Part shown: positions 36,881 to 48,053 of the stretch, one piece after another | Numbering within the stretch: the stretch's first letter is position 1 | Layout: every line of letters starts with the position of its first letter | Origin: Cryptomeria japonica | Lineage: Eukaryota; Streptophyta; Pinopsida; Cupressales; Cupressaceae | Direction of reading: 5' to 3' | DNA: 64,000 bases | NCBI RefSeq assembly: GCF_030272615.1 | Contig: NC_081413.1 | Location: forward strand, 103,562,239 to 103,626,238 | Made by a program: the position numbers and the translations under genes | Notes under the pieces: model-generated | What the model was told of the DNA's origin: nothing | The model's database searches: none | The model's input: the letters and a program-made list of their open reading frames with translations, nothing else

Positions 36881-37869
36881 GCATCTACGCATGGCATGAC
36901 CCACTTGGTTGCAATTGTAGCACTTTCTAGTGAAAACACCAGGACTTCTGCCTTGACTTCCTTGTCTACCCCTACCAAAGGGTCTTCTTCCTCCTCCAAT
37001 GCCTCCATTTATATTGTTGAACTCTCCATTGGAATCTTGCTGGTTAGAGTCACCATTTTTTAAAGGAGTGTTCCTTCCTCCATAGCCACCTCTACCTCTG
37101 AAATTTCTACCTCCCCTTCCTCTATTGTTTTATTCTCCTCTTCTCCTTATCTTATCTTCCACTCTTAATGCCAATTGGAAACATTTTTGCATAGTGTCTG
37201 GAGCCATGATGTTGATCTCATCTTGAATGTTTTTCCTCAACCCATTCAGGTATCTAGCCACCTTCTCCACCTTTTCTTCATGCTTCCTTGATCTAAGACT
37301 TAGTTTGTGAAATTCTTCAGTATATGAATTCACATCTAACTCCCTATGTCTGAGATTTTACAGCTTCTTGTACATCTGAACCTTATAGTCTATTGGTAGG
37401 AATTGATCCTTGATTATTCTCTTCATCCTCTCCCAAGAGGATATCTTCTTCCTCCCTATATTCATCCTTTCTTCTTGCAACACTATCCACCACAACAAGG
37501 CAAACCCCTTGAGTCTAGACTTTGCCAAACTCACTCTTTTCTCCTCAAGAACTTCTTTGTAATCAAAGTGGTTTATGAGTGCTTCTATCCATTCAAGCAC
37601 CTCTTCTCCATTCAAGCTACTTCCATAGATAGGTAAAATTTCCATATTGTCTTTGTTTACTGATTTCAAAGCATCCAAGAACATCTTTTGATCAGGTGCC
37701 ATCTTTTGAGGCTTTTTAGAAATGGCCTCCTGCTCTTCATTCTCCTCCTCTGATTCATCATCACAAGTTTTGTCCTTTCCTTGGTCTGTCCGATCTCTTT
37801 AAGTTTCTCCTCAAGAAACTCCTCTACCATCTTCTTAATGGCCTCTAGGTTTATTTCCTTAGGAGGCAT
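36881..37869 (-). pseudogene. Chromovirus gag
   Basis: The likely start is MPPKE at 37869, about 60 bp after the primer site. The frame shifts, then 37702-37358 (114 codons) and 37333-37130 (67 codons) carry the capsid-type gag domain (WIEALINHFDY, SSWERMKRIIKDQFLP, ARYLNGLRKNIQDEI). An Arg/Gly-rich stretch leads to one knuckle, CYNCNQVGHAMRRC (36881-36922). Gag forms the particle and packages RNA. Confidence 0.85.
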
Positions 37870-37926
37870 TGTATCAGTCTCTCCTCCAAATCTGTATCTG
37901 ACATACAATATTCCACCCTTGGTATA

Positions 37927-37938
37927 GCTCTGATACCA
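37927..37938 (-). other. Chromovirus primer-binding site
   Basis: Reads TGGTATCAGAGC on the - strand, one base from the 5' LTR; initiator-Met type. Confidence 0.85.
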
Positions 37939-37939
37939 C

Positions 37940-39503
37940 TATGATGCAAAGGGTTTGGTGTTAATGAGTAATCTCCTTGGTTTCTTTTATGGGTTAACAC
38001 TTGGCAACATCCAATGGTCCAACGCCTACAACCTTCCAAAGGTTCTTAAGCTTACCCTTTAACCCTCCCAAGGATCAATACACTTAGGACAACTTGGTTT
38101 CACAAGGAGACTCCTACTTTTATCTACTCAACCCCCTAAACCAAGGCACCTCACAACCCCAAACCCCTTGCCAACATGACATTTTGATCAAATGGTGAAA
38201 TATATCATGAGTGGGTGTTTGAACATTCTTGACATGGTATTTTCATTTATTTTGACCTCTTTGGTCCATTCTTACAAGCCCCTTATGTCTTTTGTTCTTA
38301 GTGTCCTAGGAAACAAGGCTACTAGAAATTAGGACTCTTTTTGGTCTTTTCCCTCTTTAACTACCAACCTCTTTGAATATCCTCTGGAATAAATTTTATA
38401 TTTAGATACCCATTTGGATTATCTAAAGTATTTCAAAATTTTGCATCTAGGTTTTGAATGCAAGTATTCAAGCCCTACTGTGCCTATTTTGGCCTTTTTA
38501 GCCGATATAGACGTTTTGGGCTTCAAAGTCTTCACCAATCACAAGGGAATGACGTTTTGACTTTTGGAAAAGGTTTGCACATGTCTAAGGGTCCCCTCCA
38601 TACAAGGTTTGACCAATGTTTGGTCCACTGTACCAAGGATTCAATCAATCCTTCACTGCACAGACTTGCCACATAGGAGATGTCTAGTCTAGGGTATCAC
38701 TCCAAAAATGCAAGGTGAGCTCTCATGCTTCCAAAAAAAAGTAAACAATTTAATATACATAGTGAATCAACATTCCCTTGGGTTTCAAACCATTCCCATG
38801 GTGGAATGTTGAGTGGTGGCACCTTTTTCATCCAAACCTTGATTTTTTGGGGTTTTCCCCAAGTAGCGAGAAAGAAAATCCAATAACTTTGCAACCACTG
38901 AGTTTCAAGTCCTCAAACCAACATCAAATGAAATATGATTCACTATTACAACCTATTCAAGACATTATCCCTTCTAGATGTCCATACAGATCCTTCTGAA
39001 AGTCAAGAACACAGGAAAATATAGTAAAAATGACAGTTACAAAGTTGTTTTGAAGCATAAATTTCATTCAAAGTCTCTATCTAACCTTTGGGAATCATTC
39101 CTCAGGCTTAAGTAATTCCAAGGAACTCCTCTAGCCACCTTCCAATGTACAATTTCAACCAATTAGTCATTGGGTAACCACAACTCAAATTTTGACAAAG
39201 TTGCTTATGACAACATGACAACTTTGGACAAATAATTACATTACAAACTTGCCTTCACACCAAAGGCTACAAAGTGGACATACAAAACCTCTAGGACCCC
39301 TAAACACCAAAAACATAACTAAAATTCCCATACAAGAATTTTGACCAAGTGCACACACCTTGGAGCCTTAGGGCTGATTACATAGCATTGGACCTACCAC
39401 ATCCATTTAGGACCTAATCAAGAAACCTTCAAGGGAACACATCATGTTGCATTTAAACACATGTTGAAAAGATGCTAGCACACCTTTCAGTGCTCCTGAA
39501 CCA
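37940..39503 (-). repeat. Chromovirus 5' LTR (1564 bp)
   Basis: Starts TATGATGCAAAGGG (TG to TA change at the edge) and ends CCTGAACCA on the + strand; pairs with 31716-33278. Confidence 0.88.
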
Positions 39504-40061
39504 GTCCCCCTAGACCAGAATATCTCCAAAAACTACATCTTCGCTTGATCTCTTCTTACTCGGATCTCTATTTTGTAAAATGATTCTCAAAATTTCCCTT
39601 TATACCATCCATAAGAAATAACAACTCGATCAAGTAGGCCAAAGACCAATTGGTTCATGATGAAACATGTAAATGATAACATGGCCCAAATCACCAAGAA
39701 CATCCTCAAATACTTTAAACTTCATGTGAACCTTTGGAAACATCAATCAAGGCCCAAAACAACATCACTTAATGTTTCACAAGTTATGAAAACCACCTGC
39801 AACCCAATTACTCTTCGCTCCATACAGTGCAAGAGCAACCGGTAAGAATATACCAACACCAGACCAATACCGGAATCGATATCTCACCACAATCAAATCC
39901 AAATACCATGAATCCTGAATATGATAAAGACAACAAACTCAAGGTGATAATTCCAAATCCACAACGGTAAACTCTCAAACATGAAGAAATGCAACATTCT
40001 CCAAGAAACTCCACCGCTAACTTCTCCAACTGGTTTGAACTACTCTGTTGCTCCTGCATTA

Positions 40062-40321
40062 GACTCTCCGGGTTAATTGAAAAGTGAGTCCCATCACTTG
40101 GTCTGGTTCAACAATCTGTCATCAGGTACGTGAATCTACCTTGGGGGTTTGGCGGTTTGCTTGCAAGCCTTGCACTACCTCACATTTGACGATATGAACA
40201 AGTCTACAAGTTGTCTCAACTTCCTTTTCAACCAACTGGTTCACAACTAGTACTTCCTCAAATCGATATATAACTAGGTCTTCTTTGATCAATAGGTTCA
40301 CAAATCAGCTCTGATACCATT
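40062..40321 (-). other. Array internal segment 5
   Basis: 260 bp with an exact primer site (40308-40319). Confidence 0.8.
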
Positions 40322-41250
40322 TGACACAGTCAAGGTATGGAGATCCAATGAAGGACATCCCCGCCTTCCAGCCTATAACACAAAACACCATGCAAGATAC
40401 CAACGACCGGTAACACAACACAAGATATAACTGGTAAATAGATAAAGAGCAACCCTAACTAGTAGAAGTAACACATGATATCACTTGTAACTAGATAAAT
40501 CAATCGTTACAAACATTTAATGAATTACATATGCATTCAAGATTTACACATGCCGGACTGCAGTCGAGGATTACAAAAATCCTTAAAACTGAAAACTATG
40601 ATCTACGGATCATCTGCTTAGCAAATAAGCCTCGGGTAACAGTTTGCACTATTTTGTACTGATCTTAACCTCATTCCATTTGGACTTCTGTCCCCCCGGA
40701 CCAGAATATCTTTGAAAACTACATCTTCACTTGATCTCTTCTTCCTCGGACCTCTATATTCTAAAATCATTCTCAAAACTTCCCTTTATACCATCTGCAA
40801 GAAATAACAACTCGATCAAGTCGACCAAAGACCAACTGGTTCATGATGAAACATGTAAATGATAACATGTCAGCCCAAACCACCAAGAACCTCTTCAAAT
40901 GCATAAAACTTCATGAGGACCTCTGAAAACACCAGCCAAGGCCCAAAATAGCATCACTCAACATTTTGCAAGTTAGGGAAACCACCCGCAACCTGATTCC
41001 TCTTCACTCCATACACTGTAAGACCAACCGGTAAGAACATACCAACACCAGACCAATAATAGAATCGATATCTCACCGGAATCAAATCCAAATGCCATGA
41101 ATCTCAAATGTGATAAGGACAACAAAATCAAGGTGATAAATCCAAATCCACAATGCTAAACTCTCAAATATGAAGAAATGCAACGATCTACAAGCAAGTT
41201 CACCGCTAATTGCTCTAGCTTGTTTTAACAACTCTGGTGCTCCTACATCA
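40322..41250 (-). repeat. Array LTR 6 (929 bp)
   Basis: Full-length copy; starts TGACACAGTCAAGG and ends CTACATCA. Confidence 0.88.
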
Positions 41251-41510
41251 GACTCTTTGGGTTAATTCAAAAGTGAGTCCCATCACTTGATCTAGTTCAG
41301 TGATCTATTAGTAGGTACTTGTAACTACCTCAAGGGTTCGGCAGTCTTCTTGCAAGCCTTGCACTGCCTCACATTTGACGATCTAAACAAGTTTATAAGA
41401 TTCCTCTACTTTTGTTTCAACCAAGTAGTTCACAGCCAGTACTTCCTCTAACCATAACATAACTAGGTCTTCTTCGATCAATAGGTTTACAAACTAGCTC
41501 TGATGCCATT
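41251..41510 (-). other. Array internal segment 6
   Basis: 260 bp. The primer site (41497-41508) has one mismatch. Confidence 0.8.
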
Positions 41511-41529
41511 TGACACAGTCAAGGTAGGG

Positions 41530-41534
41530 AGATC
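41530..41534. repeat. Target-site duplication (AGATC), left
   Basis: AGATC directly before the solo LTR; the uninterrupted site reads GGGAGATCCAATG in the other array LTRs. Confidence 0.92.
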
Positions 41535-42878
41535 TGATGGTATGATGAAAGAATAAGTATCTGGTCAACTATTGAGAGAGACAGGGGGTGAATCAGTAGA
41601 TAGAAAAACTGATAAAAACTTCACCAATCAATCTCTCAAAGTAAACTTAGAATAATAACCTTGTCAAGATAAAACTCATAAGATAAACCGGTTGTCTATT
41701 ACAACAAATTAACAGTAAACAACTTCTTCATTTCTCAATACTTCTGGTTATCATGACTTATCAAAATTGTTAAGTAGTTAAGTAAATCAACCATGAAAAC
41801 ATAACCACAAAAACATTCACCACTTGATAAATATTTTTGACGTGAAAACCCAAATAGGTAAAAACCATGGTGAGATGAGACTGACAAGATAACTATCTGA
41901 ACTCTTCTAAAGTTCACCCTATTAGGAGCCTAGCCTGTTAAAGCTTTAGAGAAAGTCCTATTAAGAACCAATCCTGTTAGGAATCACCTGGTTAAGGGAT
42001 TGACTACAAATGCCTTGTTAGAAGCAAGACCCTATAAGGAGTAACCTCGGTAAAGGATTTGAAAATCCAATCTAATGGACCACCTTTTTAGAGGATTTTA
42101 ATAGCACCAAGCTTGTTAGAGCTTACTTGGTTAGGGGATTTCAATTCTGCTGTAATTGTTAGAAAACAACAGGAGTTTGCTGATCCGTGTGAATAGCACT
42201 ACACTTGCTTGATCAGATCCATTTCATGCTCCTATCTGCCTTTACTCAAACTACAAATACATCATCCGGTTAGGCAACCACACACGCAACTGAACTGTGT
42301 CTATCTCTTTGCCAACTCTATAAACTAAACAACTTCATCGACCTTAAATACAAATCAATTAGGTCGGTAACACAACAAAAACCTAATTCTCATTGAGATT
42401 ACAAACAAATCAGTTCAAGTATGACTATTGGATTACATAACAATCACATCAATCAAGAAAACCTTGATCACTCCTTGATCACCTCTTCATTGAACTTAGA
42501 AACTCATCACGTACTTTGCATTAGATGCAATACATTTTCTCATTCCCTAGACAAAAACCGTTACAACAACTCGCCAAAATCTCTTGGAATTGTCTTCATA
42601 CAATAATCATGCGTGTCATCATCATTACTGCTCATCATCATATCATAAACCAATATAACCAATAAACTTAATCGGTTAGGGTTTATCAAAAACAATAGGC
42701 AGTGTTTACTGGCTACATCAATAGATAAGGTTTACATCGGTTACCGGTTCTCCTCACAAATTCTTCCTACTGGTTATAGTAATAATATTATAACAATATC
42801 AACAATATCATTACCGGTTCAATCAACATCAATGACAACATAACATACATTAATTCAATCTTCATGCAAATGCCAACA
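41535..42878 (-). mobile_element. Solo LTR of the copia B family, inserted in array LTR 7
   Basis: 1344 bp from TGATGGTATGATG to ATGCCAACA, flanked by a perfect AGATC duplication. It is the reverse complement of the copia B 5' LTR at 48054-49436 (shared edges, GTCAACTA, and the GACGTG...ACCATGGTGAGATG block). A solo LTR with intact duplication is the product of LTR-LTR recombination that removed the internal region. Confidence 0.92.
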
Positions 42879-42883
42879 AGATC
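42879..42883. repeat. Target-site duplication (AGATC), right
   Basis: AGATC, identical to 41530-41534. Confidence 0.92.
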
Positions 42884-43790
42884 CAATGAAGGACATCCCT
42901 GCCTTGCAGCCTGTAACACAAAACACCATGCAAGATACCGATGATTGGTAACACAACAGAAGATATAATCGTTAAACAGATAAAGAGAAACCCTAACCTG
43001 TAGAAGTAGTACATGATATAAATGGTAAACAGATAAATCAATCGTTATAACCATTTAATTAGTTAAATATGCCTTCAGGCTTTACACATGCTAGACTGCA
43101 ATCCAGGATTACAAAACAATCCTTACAACTCAAAACTATGATCCGCAGATCATCTACTCAACAAATAAGCGTCTGGTAGAAGTTTGCACTGTTCTACACT
43201 GATCCGAACCTCAGTCCATCTGGACTTCAGTCCTCCCGGACCAAAATCTCTCCAAAAACTACATCTTCACTCAATCTCTTCTTCCTAAGACCTCTTTTTT
43301 CTAAAATGATTCTCAAAACTTCCCTTTATACCATCTGCAAGCAATAACAACACGATCAAATCTGCCAAAGACTAACCGGTTCATGATGAAATATGTAAAT
43401 GATAACATGTCGGCCAAAATCACCAAGAACGTCTTCAAATGTATAAAACTTCACATGGACCTTCGAAAAAATTGGTCAAGGCCCAAAACAACATCGCTCA
43501 ATGTTCTACAAGTGATGGAAACCACCCACAACCCGATTCCTCTTCACTCCATACACTGCAAGACCAACCTGTAAGAACATACTAACACCAGACCAATACC
43601 AGAATAGATATCTAACCAGAATTACATCCAAATGCCATGAATCTCGAATATGATAAAGACAACAAACTCAAGGTGATAAATCCAAATCCACAACACTAAA
43701 CTCTCAAACATGAAGATATGCAACGATCTCCAAGAAACTCCACCACTAACTGCTCTAACTAGTTTGAACTACTCCAATGCTCCTGCATCA

Positions 43791-44050
43791 GACTCTCCAG
43801 GTTAATTGAAAAGTGAGTCCCATCACTTGATTTGGTTCAGCGATCTGTTAGTAGTTACTTGCAATTGCCTCTAGGGTTCAACGGTCTTCTTGCAATCCTT
43901 GCACTGCCTCATGTTTGACAATCTAAACAGGTCTACAAGTGACCTCAACTTCCCTTTCAACTAACTAGTTCACAACTAGTACTTCCTCCAACCGGTACAT
44001 AACCAGGTCTTCTTTGATCAACAGGTTCACAAACTAGTTCTGATACCATT
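43791..44050 (-). other. Array internal segment 7
   Basis: 260 bp. The primer site (44037-44048) has one mismatch. Confidence 0.8.
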
Positions 44051-44964
44051 TGCCACAGTCAAGGTAGGGAAATCCAATGAAGGACATCTCTGCCTTCCAG
44101 CCTATAACACAAAACACCATGCAAGATACCAATGATCGGTAACCCAACACAAGATATAACTAGCAAATTAGAAAAAGAGAAACCCTAACCGGTAGAAGTA
44201 ACACATGATATAATTGGTAACCAGATAAATCAATCATTACAACCATTTTATGAATTACATATGCCTTCAATCTTTACACATGCTAGACCGTAGCCCAAGA
44301 TTACAAAACACTCCTTACAACTCAAAGCTATGATCCACAAATCATCCGCTCAACAAATAAGTGTCGAGTAACTGTTTGCACTTATCCGGACCGTAGTCCA
44401 TCTAGATTTCAGTCCCACAGGACTAGAATATCTCTAAAAAATATATCTTCACTCGGTCGCTTCTTCCTCAGACCTCTGTTTTCTAAAATGATTCTCAAAA
44501 CTTCCCTTTATACCTTCTACAAGCAATAACAACTCGATCAAGTCGTCCAAAGATCAACCAGTTCATGATGAAACATATAAACGATAACATGTCAACCCAA
44601 ATCACTAAGAACATATTCAAATACATTAAACTTCATGCGGACCTCCAGAAACATCGGTCAAGGCCCAAAACAACATCGCTCAACATTCCGCAAGTTATGG
44701 AAACCACCCACAACCTGATTCCTCTTCACTCCATACACAACAAGACCAACCGGTAAGAACATACCAACACCAAACCAATACTAGAATCGATATCTCACCG
44801 AAATCAAATCCAAATGCCATGAATCTCGAATATGATAAAGACAACAAAATCAAGGTGAAATATACAATGCTAAACTCTCAAACATACAGAAATGCAACGA
44901 TCTCCAAGAAACTCCACCACTAACTGCTCCAACTACTTTGAACTACTCTAGTACTCCTGCATCA
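44051..44964 (-). repeat. Array LTR 8 (914 bp)
   Basis: Rightmost copy; ends CTGCATCA exactly at the right CTAAC duplication (44965-44969). This fixes the LTR terminus used for all other copies. Confidence 0.88.
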
Positions 44965-44969
44965 CTAAC
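44965..44969. repeat. Target-site duplication of the tandem LTR array, right
   Basis: CTAAC, identical to 26776-26780. Confidence 0.85.
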
Positions 44970-45016
44970 CCATAGATAACACCATCTTTGAATTGGTTGC
45001 ACTTTTCCATTTTCAT
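44965..45016 (-). pseudogene. ORF 'H', small middle segment between two insertions
   Basis: Only 52 bases lie between the tandem LTR array (ends 44964) and the solo LTR (starts 45022, duplication 45017-45021). They encode GKVQPIQRWCYLWV in the frame that continues into 26775 on one side and 46884 on the other. Confidence 0.65.
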
Positions 45017-45021
45017 CAAAG
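45017..45021. repeat. Target-site duplication (CAAAG), left
   Basis: CAAAG, identical to 46880-46884. Confidence 0.8.
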
Positions 45022-46879
45022 TGATGAAATAACTTTGATTCAAGCCAAACAACTAAGAGGGGGGTGAATTAATTGTCACACAAACTTACATAAATTAAAT
45101 TTAATCTCAAATTTGATTAATAAGCATGAAAGCGTAGATCAACAACACAAAAAGAACACACATAAAACCAAAATTTTTGACGTGGAAAACCTAGTCAAGG
45201 GAAAAATCATGGTGGGAACCTACCCATAATATGATGATACTCTATTAGAAGTATATGAAATATTACAATGGGGAGTGCACATGTATTTAGGCACACTACC
45301 TAGAGCTCACTGCTCAAAACAACAACAAGAACAAGGGCTACAACCTAGGGAAGACTCATTGTTTTACAAACACACTCAAATTGCATTTGGAAGATCATGA
45401 ACTAAAGAAATAGCACCTCCTAATGTTGGGTTACAGTTTCGGTTAAGGAAATGAAAAAAATGTATTCACTCTTCTTCTCTACCTCCAACAGATGTATACA
45501 TTATTCACTCATACACTTTTGATTCTCATCCATACACTTACTCGCACACTCAATTACAAAAATATTACATTTATTTATACATGACATCAACCCCACCAAT
45601 GTTGGATCAACACACTTCAACCAATTACAAAAATATAATCACACACGCTACAAAATCAAATGCGGACCTATGAGATTTTGCCAAGATCAAGAGCTCAATG
45701 AAAAGTACAAAAGAGAGACAAAATATAGGACAAGAATAAACTGTATTCTTCTCAATAGATAGATGATCAATAGTTGTTACATACAATGAATATGAGCCTG
45801 CATATATAGGAAAGGATATATGGATATGTGAGCAAACAAACATGACATGTGGCTCAATAATAAACAAGGGTAGGTAGAAAATAGGTGTGGTAGGTAGGAG
45901 AAACAATAAAGTATTCCACATGAGGTGGATCACCCACCGAAGGTGGAATTATCACTCCAGAATAAGTGGATATGATAGAGTAGTAACAAGATCACATCAT
46001 AAAAGGTGGAATTTCTCCTACACACACTATCACAATATGGCACAAACACCCAAGTGTCTCATACCCAAACTACTATGCATTTCCTAAGTAAACTTAAGTA
46101 AGGTGTAATAATATTCATTATGAATAATTATTTACACCAACAAGACCAAGCAATGTCAGCTAAGACTTAGCATGGATCCATATCACATGTTGAGTGAATA
46201 TGAAACACTTCCAAGAATTACGCATAGAACATCTACAACACGCTACAAGCATTTGGTCGACCAAAATAATGAATAACACCAACACATCAAAGAAAATAAT
46301 CAATTATGTGCACAACGATCGATGCAAACCACCAACACAAAAGACACACAATCCAGAAACATCCACAAGCATCATGAATTACCACTGCAATATCCACAAC
46401 AACTTAAATTACTAGAATCATATCAGCATTTTACCAAACTTCAAGAACACTAACTCCAATGACTGTCAACCTAACAAAATCACTTGCGGAGCTTCAAACC
46501 ATGAACCACTTGAATTGAAGATACACATCAACCACCCAAACATTCCTCCAATTCCGTAGATCAAGATATTACAATGTGGAGCAATGCAGATCAAATTATT
46601 AACATAATGGAATCACTAAACAATTGAAAAATTGGCCACAATACAAATATCTATAATTCACTCAAATCTTCATTCAGACCTCTGAAAATTGCACTGTAAC
46701 ATCCTAACATAATCCTCTACAAACCCTTTAATTCGTAAACATTGAGCATCAACATGGTGAAAAAACAAACAAACTAACCTCAACTGAAACATTGTCACAA
46801 ACAGAGAAATATGTTGACATCAATGACAACTCATATCTCAGATATCATTGAAGCACATATTTGTAGAAAACATCGAGCA
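45022..46879 (-). mobile_element. Solo LTR (1858 bp) inserted in ORF H
   Basis: Starts TGATGAAATAAC, with AAGAGGGGGGTGAATT at about 45054, and has the GACGTGGAAAACC...ATCATGGTGGGAACC block near 45180-45217. The CATCAATGACAAC string sits 58 bases before the end (CATCGAGCA), as expected for this LTR type. It is flanked by a perfect CAAAG duplication, and removal restores the reading frame of H. No internal retrotransposon sequence is present. Confidence 0.82.
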
Positions 46880-46884
46880 CAAAG
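46880..46884. repeat. Target-site duplication (CAAAG), right
   Basis: CAAAG, identical to 45017-45021. Confidence 0.8.
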
Positions 46885-48006
46885 TACCTCAACCACAAAT
46901 CGTGACTCCACACATACTTATGTTGAAACAATATCATATGACATAACAAAGAGAAGAACTTGAAATTTATCTCCCTTCCTTCTTGCTTTATTTTTAACAT
47001 TCCTTCATTAATTTTGTGTCTGACATAGGAAGCAAAATCATATTCACAATTAACGTACTTATGCTGAATTCTCATCCCCATCAACAACATTGAAAATGGA
47101 ACCCTATCTTCTACATCAATTCCTAAAATTTTATAGATAGCATAGTATGTATTTAACAAATAATTTTCAAATTTATCAATTGAGAAAGGCTCCTTTTCAC
47201 AAAGAGGGATAGGTAGAAGGTCATTCTTCTAGTTCTTTTTCCTAAATAGTGGCACCTCTTTCTCCCTGAGGTTGTGTATTCTTCTTCGATAGCCTACATC
47301 AATTTTTTCTAGATTATTTTTTACCAATTAAGACAAAACACTCCACAATTGCCATTCTACTGAGATCCACTATTACAAAGCCATCCCCATTTTTGATGGT
47401 CGTGGAAGAAGAGTCATATTTTTTAGATAAGAATCTTAACAAGTCCACCTTAATGAATACATTAGGCACAATCTCAGCTTGGATAGATTCAAGGTCCAAG
47501 AATTGTAGAGAGGGATAGAACGGTACCTATTTTGATAGAAATAAGAAAATAGTTTCCAACCTCTAACGGGGATCACTGCATCACTATATTGAACACATCT
47601 ATCCTTGAATTCACCCTTTTCCCTTGCACTTCCACCCGATTCAGGAAGCACATCCATTATATCCTTTGTGAGTGGCCTCTTTTTGTTTCGACATCACCTT
47701 CTTCCTCTACCACTACCTTTCCTTATTCTTCAATATTAACCATAGGGACATTCTCTGCGAGGCTTAAGCTTTCTCCCTTTTTGGTGCCCTTGGCTTCAAT
47801 GGAGAGGGTTTCTAAAGGTCATTTGTTATCTCTTTCCTCTTCCAAGGAGCTATAGGTTTCATTGAATTTGTTTGTGTAGGCATCTCTTGTTGAAGTGGAG
47901 GGACTTGGCCCTCCGATGACAATGGCTCCTTCTTCTTTCTAGAGGAGGGCTCTCCTTTTATCAACATGACTGCTCCTAAACCTTGAAACCTAGATGTTAT
48001 ACTCAC
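46880..48006 (-). pseudogene. ORF 'H', N-terminal and central segment
   Basis: The clearest part is 47240-46880, reading IDKFENYLLNTYYAIYK, then a VPFSMLLMGMRIQ block and INFKFFSLLCHMILFQ. Upstream (47499-47314 and 47657-47520) the frame shifts at least twice and one TAG is present. The most N-terminal readable part (to 48006) is Lys/Pro-rich. The start is lost where the LTR of copia B begins at 48054. The order 'S..L...AY/KYV...D...I...KIK...F.F..LL' is shared in pattern with ORF2 of E1, so H may be a third, distant member of that protein group. I recognise no named family. Confidence 0.55.
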
Positions 48007-48053
48007 TAACTTATCTTACTTAAGTAATTCTCTGCTCAATTTTCACAATTTCC

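Larger units (their letters stand above)
31716..39503 (-). mobile_element. Ty3/gypsy chromovirus, nested in array LTR 5
   Basis: The two LTRs are nearly equal in length (31716-33278, 1563 bp; 37940-39503, 1564 bp). A primer site, gag with CCHC knuckle, protease, RT, RNase H, integrase and a C-terminal chromodomain follow in order on the - strand. The LTRs differ by roughly 8% over the first 200 bases by eye, so the insertion is old. A clear target duplication is not visible (CATTC on the left, CAGTC near the right end). Known: chromodomains steer such elements to particular chromatin. The copy is inactivated by stops and by catalytic substitutions. Confidence 0.9.
31444..40061 (-). repeat. 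Array LTR 5 (830 bp, deleted variant), split by the chromovirus
   Basis: The left part 31444-31715 and right part 39504-40061 add up to 830 bp, the same as LTR 3, and share its ~100-bp deletion. The chromovirus inserted between them. Confidence 0.85.
41511..43790 (-). repeat. Array LTR 7 (931 bp), split by a solo LTR
   Basis: Without the 1344-bp solo LTR and one copy of its AGATC duplication, this LTR is 931 bp, identical in length to LTRs 1 and 2. Confidence 0.88.
26781..44964 (-). mobile_element. Tandem LTR array (TRIM-like), eight LTRs and seven 260-bp internal segments
   Basis: After subtracting two later insertions (31716-39503 and 41535-42883) the array is about 9.05 kb. It alternates LTR (about 931 bp, two copies 830 bp) and internal segment (260 bp). 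On the - strand each LTR runs from TGATGCAGGAGC to a TGACTNNGTCA-like end, two bases before a TGGTATCAGAGC primer site. The outermost LTR ends abut a perfect CTAAC duplication, so one element inserted and then grew in place. There is no coding capacity beyond a short frame in the internal segment. Known: TRIM-type elements are small non-coding LTR elements that can form such LTR-sharing arrays. These LTRs are unusually long relative to their interior. Confidence 0.88.

Noticed and set aside
31711-39508. A target-site duplication for the chromovirus (CATTC / CAGTC)
   Set aside because: One mismatch, and the right copy would require the LTR not to end in CA; too weak to report as a feature.
28495-44756. 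Repeated + strand frames of about 63 codons (starting MMKH/MMKC...) at 28495, 30776, 39657, 43383 and 44565
   Set aside because: Each lies at the same place inside an array LTR. They recur because the LTR is repeated, lie antisense to the element and contain no domain.
26781-44964. CRISPR-like array or satellite DNA
   Set aside because: Units are 1.19 kb, made of an LTR plus a segment with a primer-binding site, and flanked by a retrotransposon-type 5-bp duplication.
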